A stretch of DNA of 46,961 bases from Xenorhabdus vietnamensis (GTDB lineage: Bacteria; Pseudomonadota; Gammaproteobacteria; Enterobacterales; Enterobacteriaceae): NCBI RefSeq assembly GCF_002127535.1, contig NZ_MUBJ01000026.1:1-46961 (forward strand), written 5' to 3'. The notes below the pieces were generated by a model. The model searched no databases and was not told the origin of the DNA. It was given only the letters and a program-made list of their open reading frames with translations. The position numbers and the translations under genes are program-made. Shown here piece by piece: positions 32,636 through 41,090 of the stretch (positions are counted from its first letter, which is position 1; the number at the start of each line of letters is the position of its first letter).

Positions 32636-32665
32636 GTATTCCTCACCAATTTAAAACTAACGACT

Positions 32666-34732
32666 ATGAATAATACGATTCTCTGGCTCGACCTCGAAAC
32701 CTATAGTGAAGTACCTATTAGAAACGGTACTCATATTTACGCCGAACATGCCGAAATTATGTTATTTGCATGGGCGATAAACAATAACCCTGTTCAGGTA
32801 TGGGATGTGACAAGCGGCGCTCCCATGTCCGCCGAATTACGTAAAATTTTACTCGATCCAACCGTTATTTTATTCGCCCATAACAGCCACTTTGACCGCA
32901 CTGTTTTACGCCATTACATGCCGAAGCTGCATCTGGATATTTCCCGTTGGCGCGACACGATGGTTCAGGCACTGGCACACGGTTTACCAGGTGCGTTAGG
33001 CGCACTATGTGAAGTGCTAGGTATTCCGTCAGATAAAGCAAAAGACAAGGAAGGCAAGGCATTGATCCAGCTATTCTGTAAGCCCCGCCCGAAAAACGTC
33101 GCCATTCGCCGTGCTACCAGTAAAACCCACCCCGAAGAATGGCGGCGTTTTGCGACGTACGCAGGACTGGATATTGAGGCCATGCGCGAAGTACATAAAC
33201 GCCTGCCCAAATGGAATTATCAGGGTACTGAGCTGACACTCTGGCACCGTGACCAACAAATTAACGATCGTGGTGTGCGCATGGATATTGAATTAGCCAA
33301 ATCCGCGATTGATGCGGTGGAGCAGGAACAAAAGTTATTGGCAAAACGCACGCAGGAAATGACCGACGGCGATGTACAGGCCGCGACGCAACGTGATGCC
33401 ATGTTATGGCACATCACAACGGCGTTCGGGGTTGAATTGCCCGATATGCAAAAAAGCACATTGGAACGACGGATAGCAGACCCGGATCTTCCTATTGCGT
33501 TACGGGAATTACTGACCATCCGGTTACAAGCCAGTACCACCAGCACCAGTAAGTATAAGGCGTTGATGAACGGAATTAGTACCGATAACCGATTACGTGG
33601 CACTTTGCAATTTTGTGGTGCATCACGCACCGGACGTTGGGCAGGCCGCCTATTCCAGCCGCAAAATTTACCAAGACCTACACTGAAGCAGAACATTATT
33701 GATATTGGCATCGAGGCACTGAAAGCGGACTGTGCCGATCTGCTGTTCGATAACATCATGGAACTGACCAGCTCAGCGATACGCGGCGTTATTATTCCCC
33801 CGAACGGTAAAAAACTGGTCATTACTGACCTGTCCAATATCGAGGGGCGAATGCTGGCGTGGCTGGCAGGTGAAGAATGGAAGTTACAGGCATTTCGGGA
33901 TAATGACAACGGCACAGGCGCAGACCTCTACAAACTGGCCTATGCCCGTGCATTCAACATTGAACCGGATGATGTCACAAAAGACCAGCGCCAGATAGGT
34001 AAAGTGATGGAGCTGGGGCTAGGGTACGGTGGTGGAGTCGCCGCTTTCGTCACATTCGCTCTGACCTATGCCCTTGACCTTGAAGAACTGGCGACCGCTG
34101 CACTGCCAAATATTCCGGTAAAAGTTCAGCGGGATGCAATGAGCTGGTACAAGAAATCAGTTGAACAGAACCAGACCTACGGCCTGAGCGAACGTGTCTT
34201 TATTACCTGCGACTCACTCAAGCGTATGTGGCGTAACGCCCACATCGCAACGGTACCGTTCTGGTACGAGCTGGAGGAGGCAGTCAAGCGCGCGATCAGT
34301 TCACCCAATGTCACTATCCCCTGCCGTAAGTTACGTGTCCGCCGTGACGGGGCGTGGCTCCGTGTGGTCTTACCGTCCGGGCGTGCGGTGTGCTATCCCT
34401 CACCCCGTCTCGACGACGGGCAGATCAGTTACATGGGTACTAATCCGTACAGCCGCAAATGGCAAAGACTCAAAACCTACGGCGGAAAACTGGTCGAAAA
34501 CGTCACTCAGGCCGCCGCGCGTGATGTGTTGGCGGGTAACATGCCCCACATAGAGACCGCAGGCTATGACATCGTGCTGACCGTACACGACGAGGTACTG
34601 ACGGAAGCCTCGGACACTCCCGATTACTCTCACGAACATCTCAGTACCCTACTCGCAACGAATCCCGATTGGGCACCGGATTTACCCCTGAGTGCTGGCG
34701 GATTTGAAGCATATCGATATCGTAAGGAATAA
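32666..34732 (+). CDS. Family A DNA polymerase with 3'-5' exonuclease, 688 aa
   Basis: Phage replicative polymerase. The exonuclease domain opens with [14 protein letters not shown] (DxE motif), with [13 protein letters not shown] and [14 protein letters not shown] as further acidic motifs. The polymerase domain has motif [20 protein letters not shown], the motif B region [17 protein letters not shown] and motif [12 protein letters not shown]. No 5'-3' exonuclease domain. Encoded within the DUF2800/DUF2815/VRR-NUC set, a familiar combination in phages. Intact. Confidence 0.92.
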   Translation: MNNTILWLDLETYSEVPIRNGTHIYAEHAEIMLFAWAINNNPVQVWDVTSGAPMSAELRKILLDPTVILFAHNSHFDRTVLRHYMPKLHLDISRWRDTMVQALAHGLPGALGALCEVLGIPSDKAKDKEGKALIQLFCKPRPKNVAIRRATSKTHPEEWRRFATYAGLDIEAMREVHKRLPKWNYQGTELTLWHRDQQINDRGVRMDIELAKSAIDAVEQEQKLLAKRTQEMTDGDVQAATQRDAMLWHITTAFGVELPDMQKSTLERRIADPDLPIALRELLTIRLQASTTSTSKYKALMNGISTDNRLRGTLQFCGASRTGRWAGRLFQPQNLPRPTLKQNIIDIGIEALKADCADLLFDNIMELTSSAIRGVIIPPNGKKLVITDLSNIEGRMLAWLAGEEWKLQAFRDNDNGTGADLYKLAYARAFNIEPDDVTKDQRQIGKVMELGLGYGGGVAAFVTFALTYALDLEELATAALPNIPVKVQRDAMSWYKKSVEQNQTYGLSERVFITCDSLKRMWRNAHIATVPFWYELEEAVKRAISSPNVTIPCRKLRVRRDGAWLRVVLPSGRAVCYPSPRLDDGQISYMGTNPYSRKWQRLKTYGGKLVENVTQAAARDVLAGNMPHIETAGYDIVLTVHDEVLTEASDTPDYSHEHLSTLLATNPDWAPDLPLSAGGFEAYRYRKE

Positions 34733-34735
34733 ATT

Positions 34736-35002
34736 ATGGAACGTTGTAAAGAATGCCACGGCTATTATGGCGAGCCGAAACCTGTCGCTGTTGGTGAAAA
34801 ATGTTGTTTTACCATTATCACCAGCGATGGTCGCTCATTTAACCACCGCGCAGTAATTGGGAAATTGTTACTAATCAAAAATGACGGTTACTCCGTTATC
34901 TACCGTAAAAAAGTATATCACGCTGACCTCATCGCTCACCCCGATGATCCATCACCAATAACATTGGTATTTAGTGGCCGTTGTACCTGCCCCGCTGAAT
35001 AA
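34736..35002 (+). CDS. Small cysteine-rich phage protein, 88 aa
   Basis: Starts MERCKECHGYYGEPKPVAVG with AAGGA before the ATG, 4 bases after the polymerase stop. An N-terminal CKEC pair and a C-terminal GRCTCPAE could bind zinc. The middle is beta-rich (FTIITSDGRSFNHRAVIG). Unknown function; part of the replication operon. Confidence 0.6.
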   Translation: MERCKECHGYYGEPKPVAVGEKCCFTIITSDGRSFNHRAVIGKLLLIKNDGYSVIYRKKVYHADLIAHPDDPSPITLVFSGRCTCPAE

Positions 35003-35012
35003 AGGAAGCTCT

Positions 35013-35225
35013 ATGTCATATAAATACCGAGACAGTCCGTTATATTTTCGAACTGCACGCGAGGCTGCACAAATTGAACGCGAGGGCGATTATTTACGGG
35101 CTGCAAAAGTGTGGAATAAAGCGGCGCGCCATTCACGCAATGCGTTAAATATTGCATGGGCAGAAATCCGATCCGAATTTTGTTTAAAGCAATATCACAG
35201 GGATAAATTAAATGAAAATACGTGA
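35013..35225 (+). CDS. ANR family transcriptional regulator, 70 aa
   Basis: Starts MSYKYRDSPLYFRTAREAAQ after AGGAAGCT. The family pattern is clear: AA--ER-G-Y--AA--W--A--------N--WAE-R-EFC, seen here as IEREGDYLRAAKVWNKAARH then NIAWAEIRSEFCLKQY. ANR proteins (Aar-like) are small helical regulators that bind and inhibit AraC/XylS-family activators in enterics. Finding one inside a phage replication operon suggests the prophage can tune a host virulence or metabolic regulator. Partner unknown. Confidence 0.75.
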   Translation: MSYKYRDSPLYFRTAREAAQIEREGDYLRAAKVWNKAARHSRNALNIAWAEIRSEFCLKQYHRDKLNENT

Positions 35226-35481
35226 GGGTGTAATCGAAAGGCATTTAGTTAATGAAGTGAAAAAAGCTGGAGGAATTGCCTATAAATTTGTTTCCCCCGG
35301 TCGCCGTTCTGTCCCTGACCGAATTTGTATATTACCCGGTGGCCGCGTGATTTTTGTCGAATGCAAAGCCCCTGGCGAAAAGCCCCGACCTGAGCAATTA
35401 CGCGAGCATGAAAAATTACGCGCATTAAGTTGTGAGGTTGTGGTTTTGGATAGTAAGGATTTGGAGGGGATATTGTTATGA
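35212..35481 (+). CDS. VRR-NUC domain nuclease, 89 aa
   Basis: Standalone VRR-NUC (PD-(D/E)XK superfamily) nuclease. It opens MKIREGVIERHLVNEVKKAG, then GRRSVPDRICILPGGRVIFV with ECKAPGEKPRPEQLREH, containing the catalytic P-D and E-x-K residues and the Q used by the family. Normal length for phage members; expected to resolve branched DNA during replication. Start overlaps the ANR gene by 14 bases. Intact. Confidence 0.88.
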   Translation: MKIREGVIERHLVNEVKKAGGIAYKFVSPGRRSVPDRICILPGGRVIFVECKAPGEKPRPEQLREHEKLRALSCEVVVLDSKDLEGILL

Positions 35482-36008
35482 TTATTGCATCGCATTTATT
35501 ACGTGCAGCACAGATGTGTGTCGCTAAGAACCATATTAAGTATTGCCTGAATGGAATTCACATCACGCCTAAATATCTGGAAGCAACCAATGGACACGTA
35601 GCTTTAAGGTTGGAACACGGTATAAAAACGAAAAATAATATCATTGTCCAATTTAATGAAAAAATTCCGGCCAAAGCAGAAACTACAGAATTCGTACTTG
35701 CCAAAGACCCGTACACCATACACCGTGACAAATACGAACACCGTATCGGTATTACGACTCTGTCACTATTAAATGCGCAATTTCCTAACCTGAGCCGAAT
35801 TATACCTACAGAAAACACCCAAGACATTCCCTACATTGATGCAAAATATTTGAGCTTACCCGACAAGATGTTTTCTGCTGAAAACATTGCTGTACAACTT
35901 GCTCCTGCGGGAATGACCTCAGCCTGCTGTTTCAAATTCAATAAAGAGGTGAATAAAAAATACGGTAATCCCGAATTTGTTGTGATGCCAGTTAGGGTTA
36001 AGGAGTAG
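35478..36008 (+). CDS. Sliding-clamp-like phage protein, 176 aa
   Basis: The region HIKYCLNGIHITPKYLEATN followed by GHVALR resembles the beta-clamp pattern 'ir-yLnGv-i------l-ATdGHrla'. A second half (LLNAQFPNLSRIIPTE, LSLPDKMFSAENIAVQLAP) fits the 'FPd-e-viP' clamp motif. At 176 residues it would be about half of a bacterial beta clamp, so it would need to oligomerise differently. It lies in the polymerase operon with a 4-base overlap to VRR-NUC. Assignment is by motif resemblance only. Confidence 0.55.
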   Translation: MIIASHLLRAAQMCVAKNHIKYCLNGIHITPKYLEATNGHVALRLEHGIKTKNNIIVQFNEKIPAKAETTEFVLAKDPYTIHRDKYEHRIGITTLSLLNAQFPNLSRIIPTENTQDIPYIDAKYLSLPDKMFSAENIAVQLAPAGMTSACCFKFNKEVNKKYGNPEFVVMPVRVKE

Positions 36009-36013
36009 CAACA

Positions 36014-37252
36014 ATGATGCATTTCGGCTCTGTCTGTTCCGGTATTGAAGCAGCGAGTGTGGCATGGGAATCCCTCGGTATGTTTCCGACATGGTTTAGT
36101 GAAATCGACCAATTCCCCAGTGAAGTCCTGCGCTATCACTGGCCCCATGTACGAAACCTGGGGGATATGACCAAAATTCCTACTATGATTGCAGAGAATT
36201 TGGTGGATGCACCAGATATTTTGGTCGGCGGAACACCTTGTCAGGCGTTCAGTATTGCGGGTTTGCGTAATGGCCTGGGCGATGAGCGGGGACAATTAAC
36301 ACTATCATTTATGGAGTTAGCAAATGTCATTGACTCAGTCAGGGCAGCAAACGGCGAACAGCCATCAATTATCGTCTGGGAAAACGTCCCCGGTGTCCTG
36401 TCCAGCAAAGACAATGCATTTGGGTGTTTTCTTGCTGGACTTGCTGGAGAAGATGAGCCGTTGCAGCCGTCAGGGAAGAAATGGACAAACGCAGGTTATG
36501 TGTCTGGACCACAAAGAAACATCGCATGGCGAGTGCTCGACGCTCAATATTTCGGAGTGGCCCAGCGACGCCGTCGTGTGTTTGTTGTCGCAAGTGCTCG
36601 AAAAGACTTCTGTCCCGCAACGGTACTTTTTGAGCCAGACAGCCTGTCTCGGAATACTGAACCGCGCGGAACGACGGGGAAAGCAGCTACCGAAAACGCT
36701 GGAAGCCGCGCTGTTATCGGCAGTCACTGGGACTCAGGATTAAATCCGCACCCGACATTAAACCAGAGCCACAATGTCGGTGGTATCGGGATGAGTAATC
36801 AGGAAATATTTTCGCAGCGTGGTAGTGGGCTGGTATCAACTTATCGGCAAATTTCATTTAGTGAATATCGAACAGATGATATCTCATCAACTTTGAAAGC
36901 TCGTGACTGTAAAGGAGCTACTGATTTGGTGACGATTGCACTTGCCGGCAACACGATTAACCGGGCACCTGAAAATGGCGGTAATGGTAGAGGTTATCAA
37001 CCTGAGATTTCTTACACACTAACAACATCAGATGTTCATTGTGTGAATTATGGCTATACCGTGCGCCGTTTAACGCCTGTGGAGTGCGAGAGACTACAGG
37101 GTTTTCCCGATAATCACACCCAAATACCGTGGAAGGGAAAGGCTGCGGCGGATTGTCCCGATGGTCATCGCTACCGGGCGATTGGGAATTCTATGGCCGT
37201 GCCAGTGATGGCATGGATAGGTGAAAGAATTTTAATACAAGTGGAGAAATAA
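36014..37252 (+). CDS. dcm: DNA cytosine C5 methyltransferase, 412 aa
   Basis: All main C5-methylase motifs are visible: I FGSVCSGIEAASVAWESLG, IV GGTPCQAFSIAGLRNG (catalytic Cys), VI IIVWENVPGV, VIII AQRRRRVFV, IX RRLTPVECERLQGFPD and X RAIGNSMAVPVMAW. The variable region between VIII and IX sets an unknown target sequence. With the Dam-type methylase at 21379 the phage has two methylation systems and no partner restriction gene, suggesting self-protection. Intact. Confidence 0.92.
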   Translation: MMHFGSVCSGIEAASVAWESLGMFPTWFSEIDQFPSEVLRYHWPHVRNLGDMTKIPTMIAENLVDAPDILVGGTPCQAFSIAGLRNGLGDERGQLTLSFMELANVIDSVRAANGEQPSIIVWENVPGVLSSKDNAFGCFLAGLAGEDEPLQPSGKKWTNAGYVSGPQRNIAWRVLDAQYFGVAQRRRRVFVVASARKDFCPATVLFEPDSLSRNTEPRGTTGKAATENAGSRAVIGSHWDSGLNPHPTLNQSHNVGGIGMSNQEIFSQRGSGLVSTYRQISFSEYRTDDISSTLKARDCKGATDLVTIALAGNTINRAPENGGNGRGYQPEISYTLTTSDVHCVNYGYTVRRLTPVECERLQGFPDNHTQIPWKGKAAADCPDGHRYRAIGNSMAVPVMAWIGERILIQVEK

Positions 37253-37253
37253 T

Positions 37254-37718
37254 ATGAACAATGAATTTAACGAAGAATCATCATTTGCTGCATATCTTAA
37301 TAACCGCTCACCACGACACACCGCAGAAATAGAATTAACCGATTTTGCGCAGAGTACGGATGGTAAAGCGGTCGCATTTGGAAAAATATTTAATGATAGT
37401 AAAAAACGTTTTAACAATGGCGATGAAATAATTACATCTCTGGTGCTAAATGCTGAAACCTATAAAACCGATGGGTATATAAAGACTCAAAATTCCATTT
37501 ATAAAATAAAGGAACCAAGACAGATAGAGACAAAGGAAAGCGATATAAATAAAAGAACAATAGTAATAAATCTTATGAGGGTACTTAAAGAAACATGTAA
37601 CTTAGTAAAAGAACACAATATAAATGAAATCCCCATTGAGGTAGATATCTTAGTGAAAATATTTACCGAAATAGAAACGCTCACCTCTAAGTTAGCTGAA
37701 TATGAAAATAATAATTGA
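37254..37718 (+). CDS. Hypothetical early protein, 154 aa
   Basis: Starts MNNEFNEESSFAAYLNNRSP one base after the methylase stop. Mixed alpha/beta character, with KAVAFGKIFNDSKKRFNNGD in the middle and a helical C-terminus (IPIEVDILVKIFTEIETLTS). The AT content is higher than in neighbours. No family recognised; kept because of operon coupling and the overlap with the next small gene. Confidence 0.6.
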   Translation: MNNEFNEESSFAAYLNNRSPRHTAEIELTDFAQSTDGKAVAFGKIFNDSKKRFNNGDEIITSLVLNAETYKTDGYIKTQNSIYKIKEPRQIETKESDINKRTIVINLMRVLKETCNLVKEHNINEIPIEVDILVKIFTEIETLTSKLAEYENNN

Positions 37719-37881
37719 AGCGTCTAATGATGCCAACATTAGTGTTATTTTGGATGTAGTAAAAGGTTTCATAGAAAAGACTGATAAAACCAAAAACGAT
37801 CTCTATTTCGTTCAGACGAACGAAATGGTAATAACACTCAAAGAAACGAGCGCTGGTAATATTAAAGCTCGTGCAAGTTAA
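37702..37881 (+). CDS. Small hypothetical protein, 59 aa
   Basis: ATG at 37702 lies inside the end of the preceding gene (17-base overlap), and the stop lies 9 bases before the helicase ATG. It reads MKIIIEASNDANISVILDVV and ends GNIKARAS. Short alpha/beta protein of unknown role; position between coupled genes is the main support. Confidence 0.5.
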   Translation: MKIIIEASNDANISVILDVVKGFIEKTDKTKNDLYFVQTNEMVITLKETSAGNIKARAS

Positions 37882-37890
37882 GGGCAAAGT

Positions 37891-39273
37891 ATGAAGCCAT
37901 TCACCCCCCGCCCATATCAAAACCTCATTATCAACCACCAGCTCGATATCCCCCGCTCAAATATTTGGGCGGGGATGGGTATGGGCAAAACGGTAGCAAC
38001 ATTAACCACAATGGAAGATTTGTACATGGTGGGTATGGAAACCCAACCGACACTGGTATTAGCGCCGTTACGTGTTGCTCGGTCAACGTGGCCGGATGAG
38101 GCGGATAAGTGGAGTCACTTAAATAATATCGAAGTACAAGCGATTGTCGGTTCAGCCAAAGAACGGGCATTAGCCTTACAAAATACCAACGCCAGTGTCT
38201 TCACTACCAACTACGATAACCTCGTCTGGCTGGTGGAAACGTTAGGGGATAAATGGCCGTTCGCCACCGTCATTGCCGATGAGAGCACACGGCTCAAATC
38301 GTTCAGGTTACGCAAAGGCGGTAAGCGCGCAGCGGCATTAGCCAAGGTTGCTCACAAGCATATACACCGCTGGGTCAACTTAACCGGCACACCTGCCCCT
38401 AATGGCTTACTGGATTTATGGGGCCAAGCGTGGTTCGTCGATCAGGGTGAACGTCTAGGCCGGACGTACAGTGCCTTTACTTCGCGCTGGTTTAACAATT
38501 TCCAACGACCGGGGCAACACTGGCCCGATTTGAAACCGAAGGACTTCGCCCAGGAGCAAATTCAAACTGCACTTAACGATGTGACTATCTCACTCGATGC
38601 GGCGGACTGGTTCGATATTGAAGAACCCATTCACAACGTTATTCATATCGATCTGCCGTCCAAAGTCCATCAGCAGTATAAGGCGATGGAAAAGGAAATG
38701 TTCGTGGAGTTGGAGGGGGTTGGCATTGAAGCCCCGAACGCAGCAGCCAAGACCGTTAAATGTCTGCAAATTGCCAGCGGTGCTATCTATACCGACGAGA
38801 ACGGCACTTGGCAGGAACTGCACGACGCCAAACTACAGGCATTAGACAGCATCATCTATGAATCTGCCGGAATGCCGGTACTCGTTGCCTACCATTGGAA
38901 ACACGATTTAGCGCGGCTGTTAAAAGCATTCCCGAAAGGGAAGCACTTAGACGACAACCCACAAACTCTACGTGACTGGAACGCGGGAAAGATCCCTGTC
39001 ATGTTCGCCCACCCCGCCAGCGCCGGACACGGGTTAAACCTGCAAGACGGCGGTAACATTCTGGTATTTTTCTCGCACTGGTGGGACTTGGAGCAGTACC
39101 AGCAAATTATTGAGCGTATCGGCCCTACCCGACAGATACAAGCCGGACACAACCGACCTGTGTTTGTTCACCATATTATCGCTGCCCGTACGATGGATGA
39201 ATTGGTGATGGAGCGACGTAATTCTAAACGGGAAGTACAGGATATTTTACTGGAAGCTATGAAGAAGAGGTAA
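37891..39273 (+). CDS. SNF2-family DEAD/H-type helicase, 460 aa
   Basis: Opens MKPFTPRPYQNLIINHQLD with the Q-like motif. Motif I is IWAGMGMGKTVAT, Ia LVLAPLRVARSTWPDE, II VIADESTRLKSF, III NLTGTPAPNGLLDLWGQ, V/VI FAHPASAGHGLNLQDGG and QQIIERIGPTRQIQAGHNRP. This compact SNF2 helicase is a common phage replication protein. It follows RBS AGGG and is the last gene before the excision/integration module. Intact. Confidence 0.88.
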   Translation: MKPFTPRPYQNLIINHQLDIPRSNIWAGMGMGKTVATLTTMEDLYMVGMETQPTLVLAPLRVARSTWPDEADKWSHLNNIEVQAIVGSAKERALALQNTNASVFTTNYDNLVWLVETLGDKWPFATVIADESTRLKSFRLRKGGKRAAALAKVAHKHIHRWVNLTGTPAPNGLLDLWGQAWFVDQGERLGRTYSAFTSRWFNNFQRPGQHWPDLKPKDFAQEQIQTALNDVTISLDAADWFDIEEPIHNVIHIDLPSKVHQQYKAMEKEMFVELEGVGIEAPNAAAKTVKCLQIASGAIYTDENGTWQELHDAKLQALDSIIYESAGMPVLVAYHWKHDLARLLKAFPKGKHLDDNPQTLRDWNAGKIPVMFAHPASAGHGLNLQDGGNILVFFSHWWDLEQYQQIIERIGPTRQIQAGHNRPVFVHHIIAARTMDELVMERRNSKREVQDILLEAMKKR

Positions 39274-39364
39274 ATATAGTAACAATCCGCAACAAAATTT
39301 CTGCAACACCGTTTACATAACGGTGATGTTCAATCCGAACGGTTAATAGATAATCGAGGTCAAT

Positions 39365-39592
39365 ATGGATATGAAAACCGGCATCATTAGCGATGCAGAT
39401 ATGGCTGAAATCACTGGCTACCAAATCCCATCTAAGCAGTGTGCAGCACTAAAAGAAGCCGGCATATTTTTTATTGTTCGCCGGGACGGGAAACCCCGAA
39501 CCACATGGGAGCATTTTAATAACCCGATATCACAACGGATTAGAAATCATGCTCCTGCCCCTCAAGAACCAAACTTTGGAGCGTTAGACTAA
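39365..39592 (+). CDS. DUF4224-like protein, candidate excisionase, 75 aa
   Basis: Starts MDMKTGIISDADMAEITGYQ then QCAALKEAGIFFIVRRDGKP, a winged helix-like small protein of the DUF4224 type, which is characteristically encoded just before phage tyrosine integrases. Stop and integrase start overlap (TAATG). A role in excision is suggested by position, not shown. Confidence 0.7.
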   Translation: MDMKTGIISDADMAEITGYQIPSKQCAALKEAGIFFIVRRDGKPRTTWEHFNNPISQRIRNHAPAPQEPNFGALD

Positions 39593-40608
39593 TGGGCAGA
39601 AAACGCAAAAACCCCGCAGATAACTGGATGCCCCCGCGCGTTCGACGGGGGCGATCAGCGTTTGAGTTTCAGACCTATGACAGCCGGACAATCCGCCTGT
39701 GTGAATTCTCTGCGACTCAGGCCGAAGTTTGGGTGGCATACGAAAAATTAATCGCCGATCAGAAAAATGACGAAACGCTGAACGGTCTGATTAAGGCGTT
39801 TTTCCTCTCGCCTGATTTTTCCGCACTGGCTACCGAAACCAAAAAAGATTATCGAAAATATGCAGGTAAGCTGTTACCTGTATTTGGGAACATGTTACCG
39901 GACAATATCAAACCAGAGCATATTCGCAAGTACATGGATAAGCGCGGATTAAAAGCCAAGACACAGCCTAATCGCGAGAAAAATTTTTTGTCCCGTGTAT
40001 ATGGCTGGGGATATGAAAGGGGAATTGTACGGAGTAACCCGTGTAAAGGTGTTCGACAATTCAAGGAAATTCCGAGGGATCGGTATATCACCGATGACGA
40101 GTACAACGCTATCTACTCCGTTGCCCCACCAGTAGTTCAGGTTGCAATGGAACTGGCCTATCTGTGTTGCGCCCGACAGGCTGACGTTCTGGCACTGACC
40201 TATGCACAGGTACGGGAAGACGGTATCTTCATTCGCCAGGGTAAAACGGGTGTTGCCCAAATCAAAGCCTGGACAGAACGGTTAGACAATGTCGTCGCGA
40301 TGAGCAAAATGTTACCACTAGATAACGGGGTTAGCAGCATCTATGTACTCCACCAGCGCAAAGGCTCAAAATATACGCGTGATGGGTTTAACAGCCGCTG
40401 GAAAAAAGCCAGAGCCACCGCTATTGAAAAATTTCCAAAATTAGACTTTAACTTCACATTCCATGATCTGAAGGCGAAAGGGGTATCTGACCTTGAAGGC
40501 CCGTTGTCAGAAAAACAAAAAATCACTGGACATAAAAACATCACTCAAACGGCAAGGTACGATCGAAAAGTGAATGTTGTGCCTGTCGTTGGGGGGCAAA
40601 AAAAGTAA
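39592..40608 (+). CDS. int: Tyrosine-family integrase, 338 aa
   Basis: Site-specific recombinase for prophage integration. N-terminal half has a core-binding SAM-like domain (FFLSPDFSALATETKKDYRK). Catalytic half shows YLCCARQADVLALTYAQV (first Arg), HDLKAKGVSDLEG (His with Lys in place of the second Arg, as in several enteric phage integrases), TGHKNITQTARYDRK (His and the nucleophile Tyr). Preceded by the DUF4224 gene and followed by repeats at 40623 and a terminator at 40675. Intact. Confidence 0.9.
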   Translation: MGRKRKNPADNWMPPRVRRGRSAFEFQTYDSRTIRLCEFSATQAEVWVAYEKLIADQKNDETLNGLIKAFFLSPDFSALATETKKDYRKYAGKLLPVFGNMLPDNIKPEHIRKYMDKRGLKAKTQPNREKNFLSRVYGWGYERGIVRSNPCKGVRQFKEIPRDRYITDDEYNAIYSVAPPVVQVAMELAYLCCARQADVLALTYAQVREDGIFIRQGKTGVAQIKAWTERLDNVVAMSKMLPLDNGVSSIYVLHQRKGSKYTRDGFNSRWKKARATAIEKFPKLDFNFTFHDLKAKGVSDLEGPLSEKQKITGHKNITQTARYDRKVNVVPVVGGQKK

Positions 40609-40622
40609 ATGGAAGGTCAAAA

Positions 40623-40657
40623 AATATAGTGAAAGAATATAGTGAACGAATAGTGAA
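40623..40657 (+). repeat. Three direct repeats after the integrase gene (arm-site candidates)
   Basis: AATATAGTGAA at 40623 and 40636 and AATAGTGAA at 40649, spaced 13 bases apart. Regularly spaced short direct repeats beside an integrase gene are typical arm-type binding sites of tyrosine integrases. Confidence 0.6.
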
Positions 40658-40674
40658 AGGTGATTTGCGTCATA

Positions 40675-40706
40675 AAAAAAGCCACCTGAAAAGGTGGCTT
40701 CTTCTT
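40675..40706 (+). terminator. Terminator after the integrase gene
   Basis: AGCCACCT GAAA AGGTGGCT with A-tract before and TTCTTCTT after; ends early-operon transcription. Confidence 0.85.
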
Positions 40707-41039
40707 ACCCTAACTTACTGTTTACCAGCAAGTTTTTATTTGGTGCAGGGCGGGACTAGCAAATAAATATAAGATATTGAATATATTTAATTTATTTTGA
40801 TTATATTATTTTATGCCCCCTTTTATGCCCCGGATTGTTTTTGCTTCTTGAATCTGTATATTTAAATGACTTTACTTTTCTATGTATTTTTTTGCTCGCT
40901 TTAGGGCAAAAATATGCCATGATCTCAGGGCGTAATGTTTAGAGGAAGTAGTATCAACTCTAAATGAGTGTATTACAGTCAGGGACATGGGTTTTCAATT
41001 TATAACAGATTGTGGCTAATTTTGAACGCGCTTGCAAAG

Positions 41040-41071
41040 CACTATACGGATATTGATGTATCCGTATAGTG
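41040..41071 (-). terminator. 13-bp hairpin downstream of thsA
   Basis: CACTATACGGATA, 6-base loop, TATCCGTATAGTG: a perfect 13-bp stem 20 bases past the thsA stop on the minus strand. There is no clear U-run, so it may stabilise the 3' end or bind a protein rather than terminate. Confidence 0.5.
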
Positions 41072-41090
41072 GAATAGTGAGACATTAAGT

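Larger units (their letters stand above)
40609..41039. other. Integrase-distal non-coding region and possible attachment site
   Basis: 430 bases with no gene. They hold arm-type-like direct repeats (40623-40657), a terminator (40675-40706), a tRNA-3'-end-like stretch TGGTGCAGGGCGGGACT (40741-40757; the other strand reads AGTCCCGCCCTGCACCA), two TATGCCCC repeats (40812, 40824) and otherwise AT-rich DNA. The attachment core is probably here, but I see no matching second copy in the window. Confidence 0.45.

Noticed and set aside
33220-33915. 231-codon minus-strand frame inside the DNA polymerase gene
   Set aside because: Antisense shadow of a clearly functional polymerase; Ser/Arg/Cys-rich with no domain.
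40741-40757. tRNA gene at the tRNA-3'-end-like sequence
   Set aside because: Only the acceptor and half of the T arm are present; upstream sequence does not continue into a T loop, anticodon or D arm.
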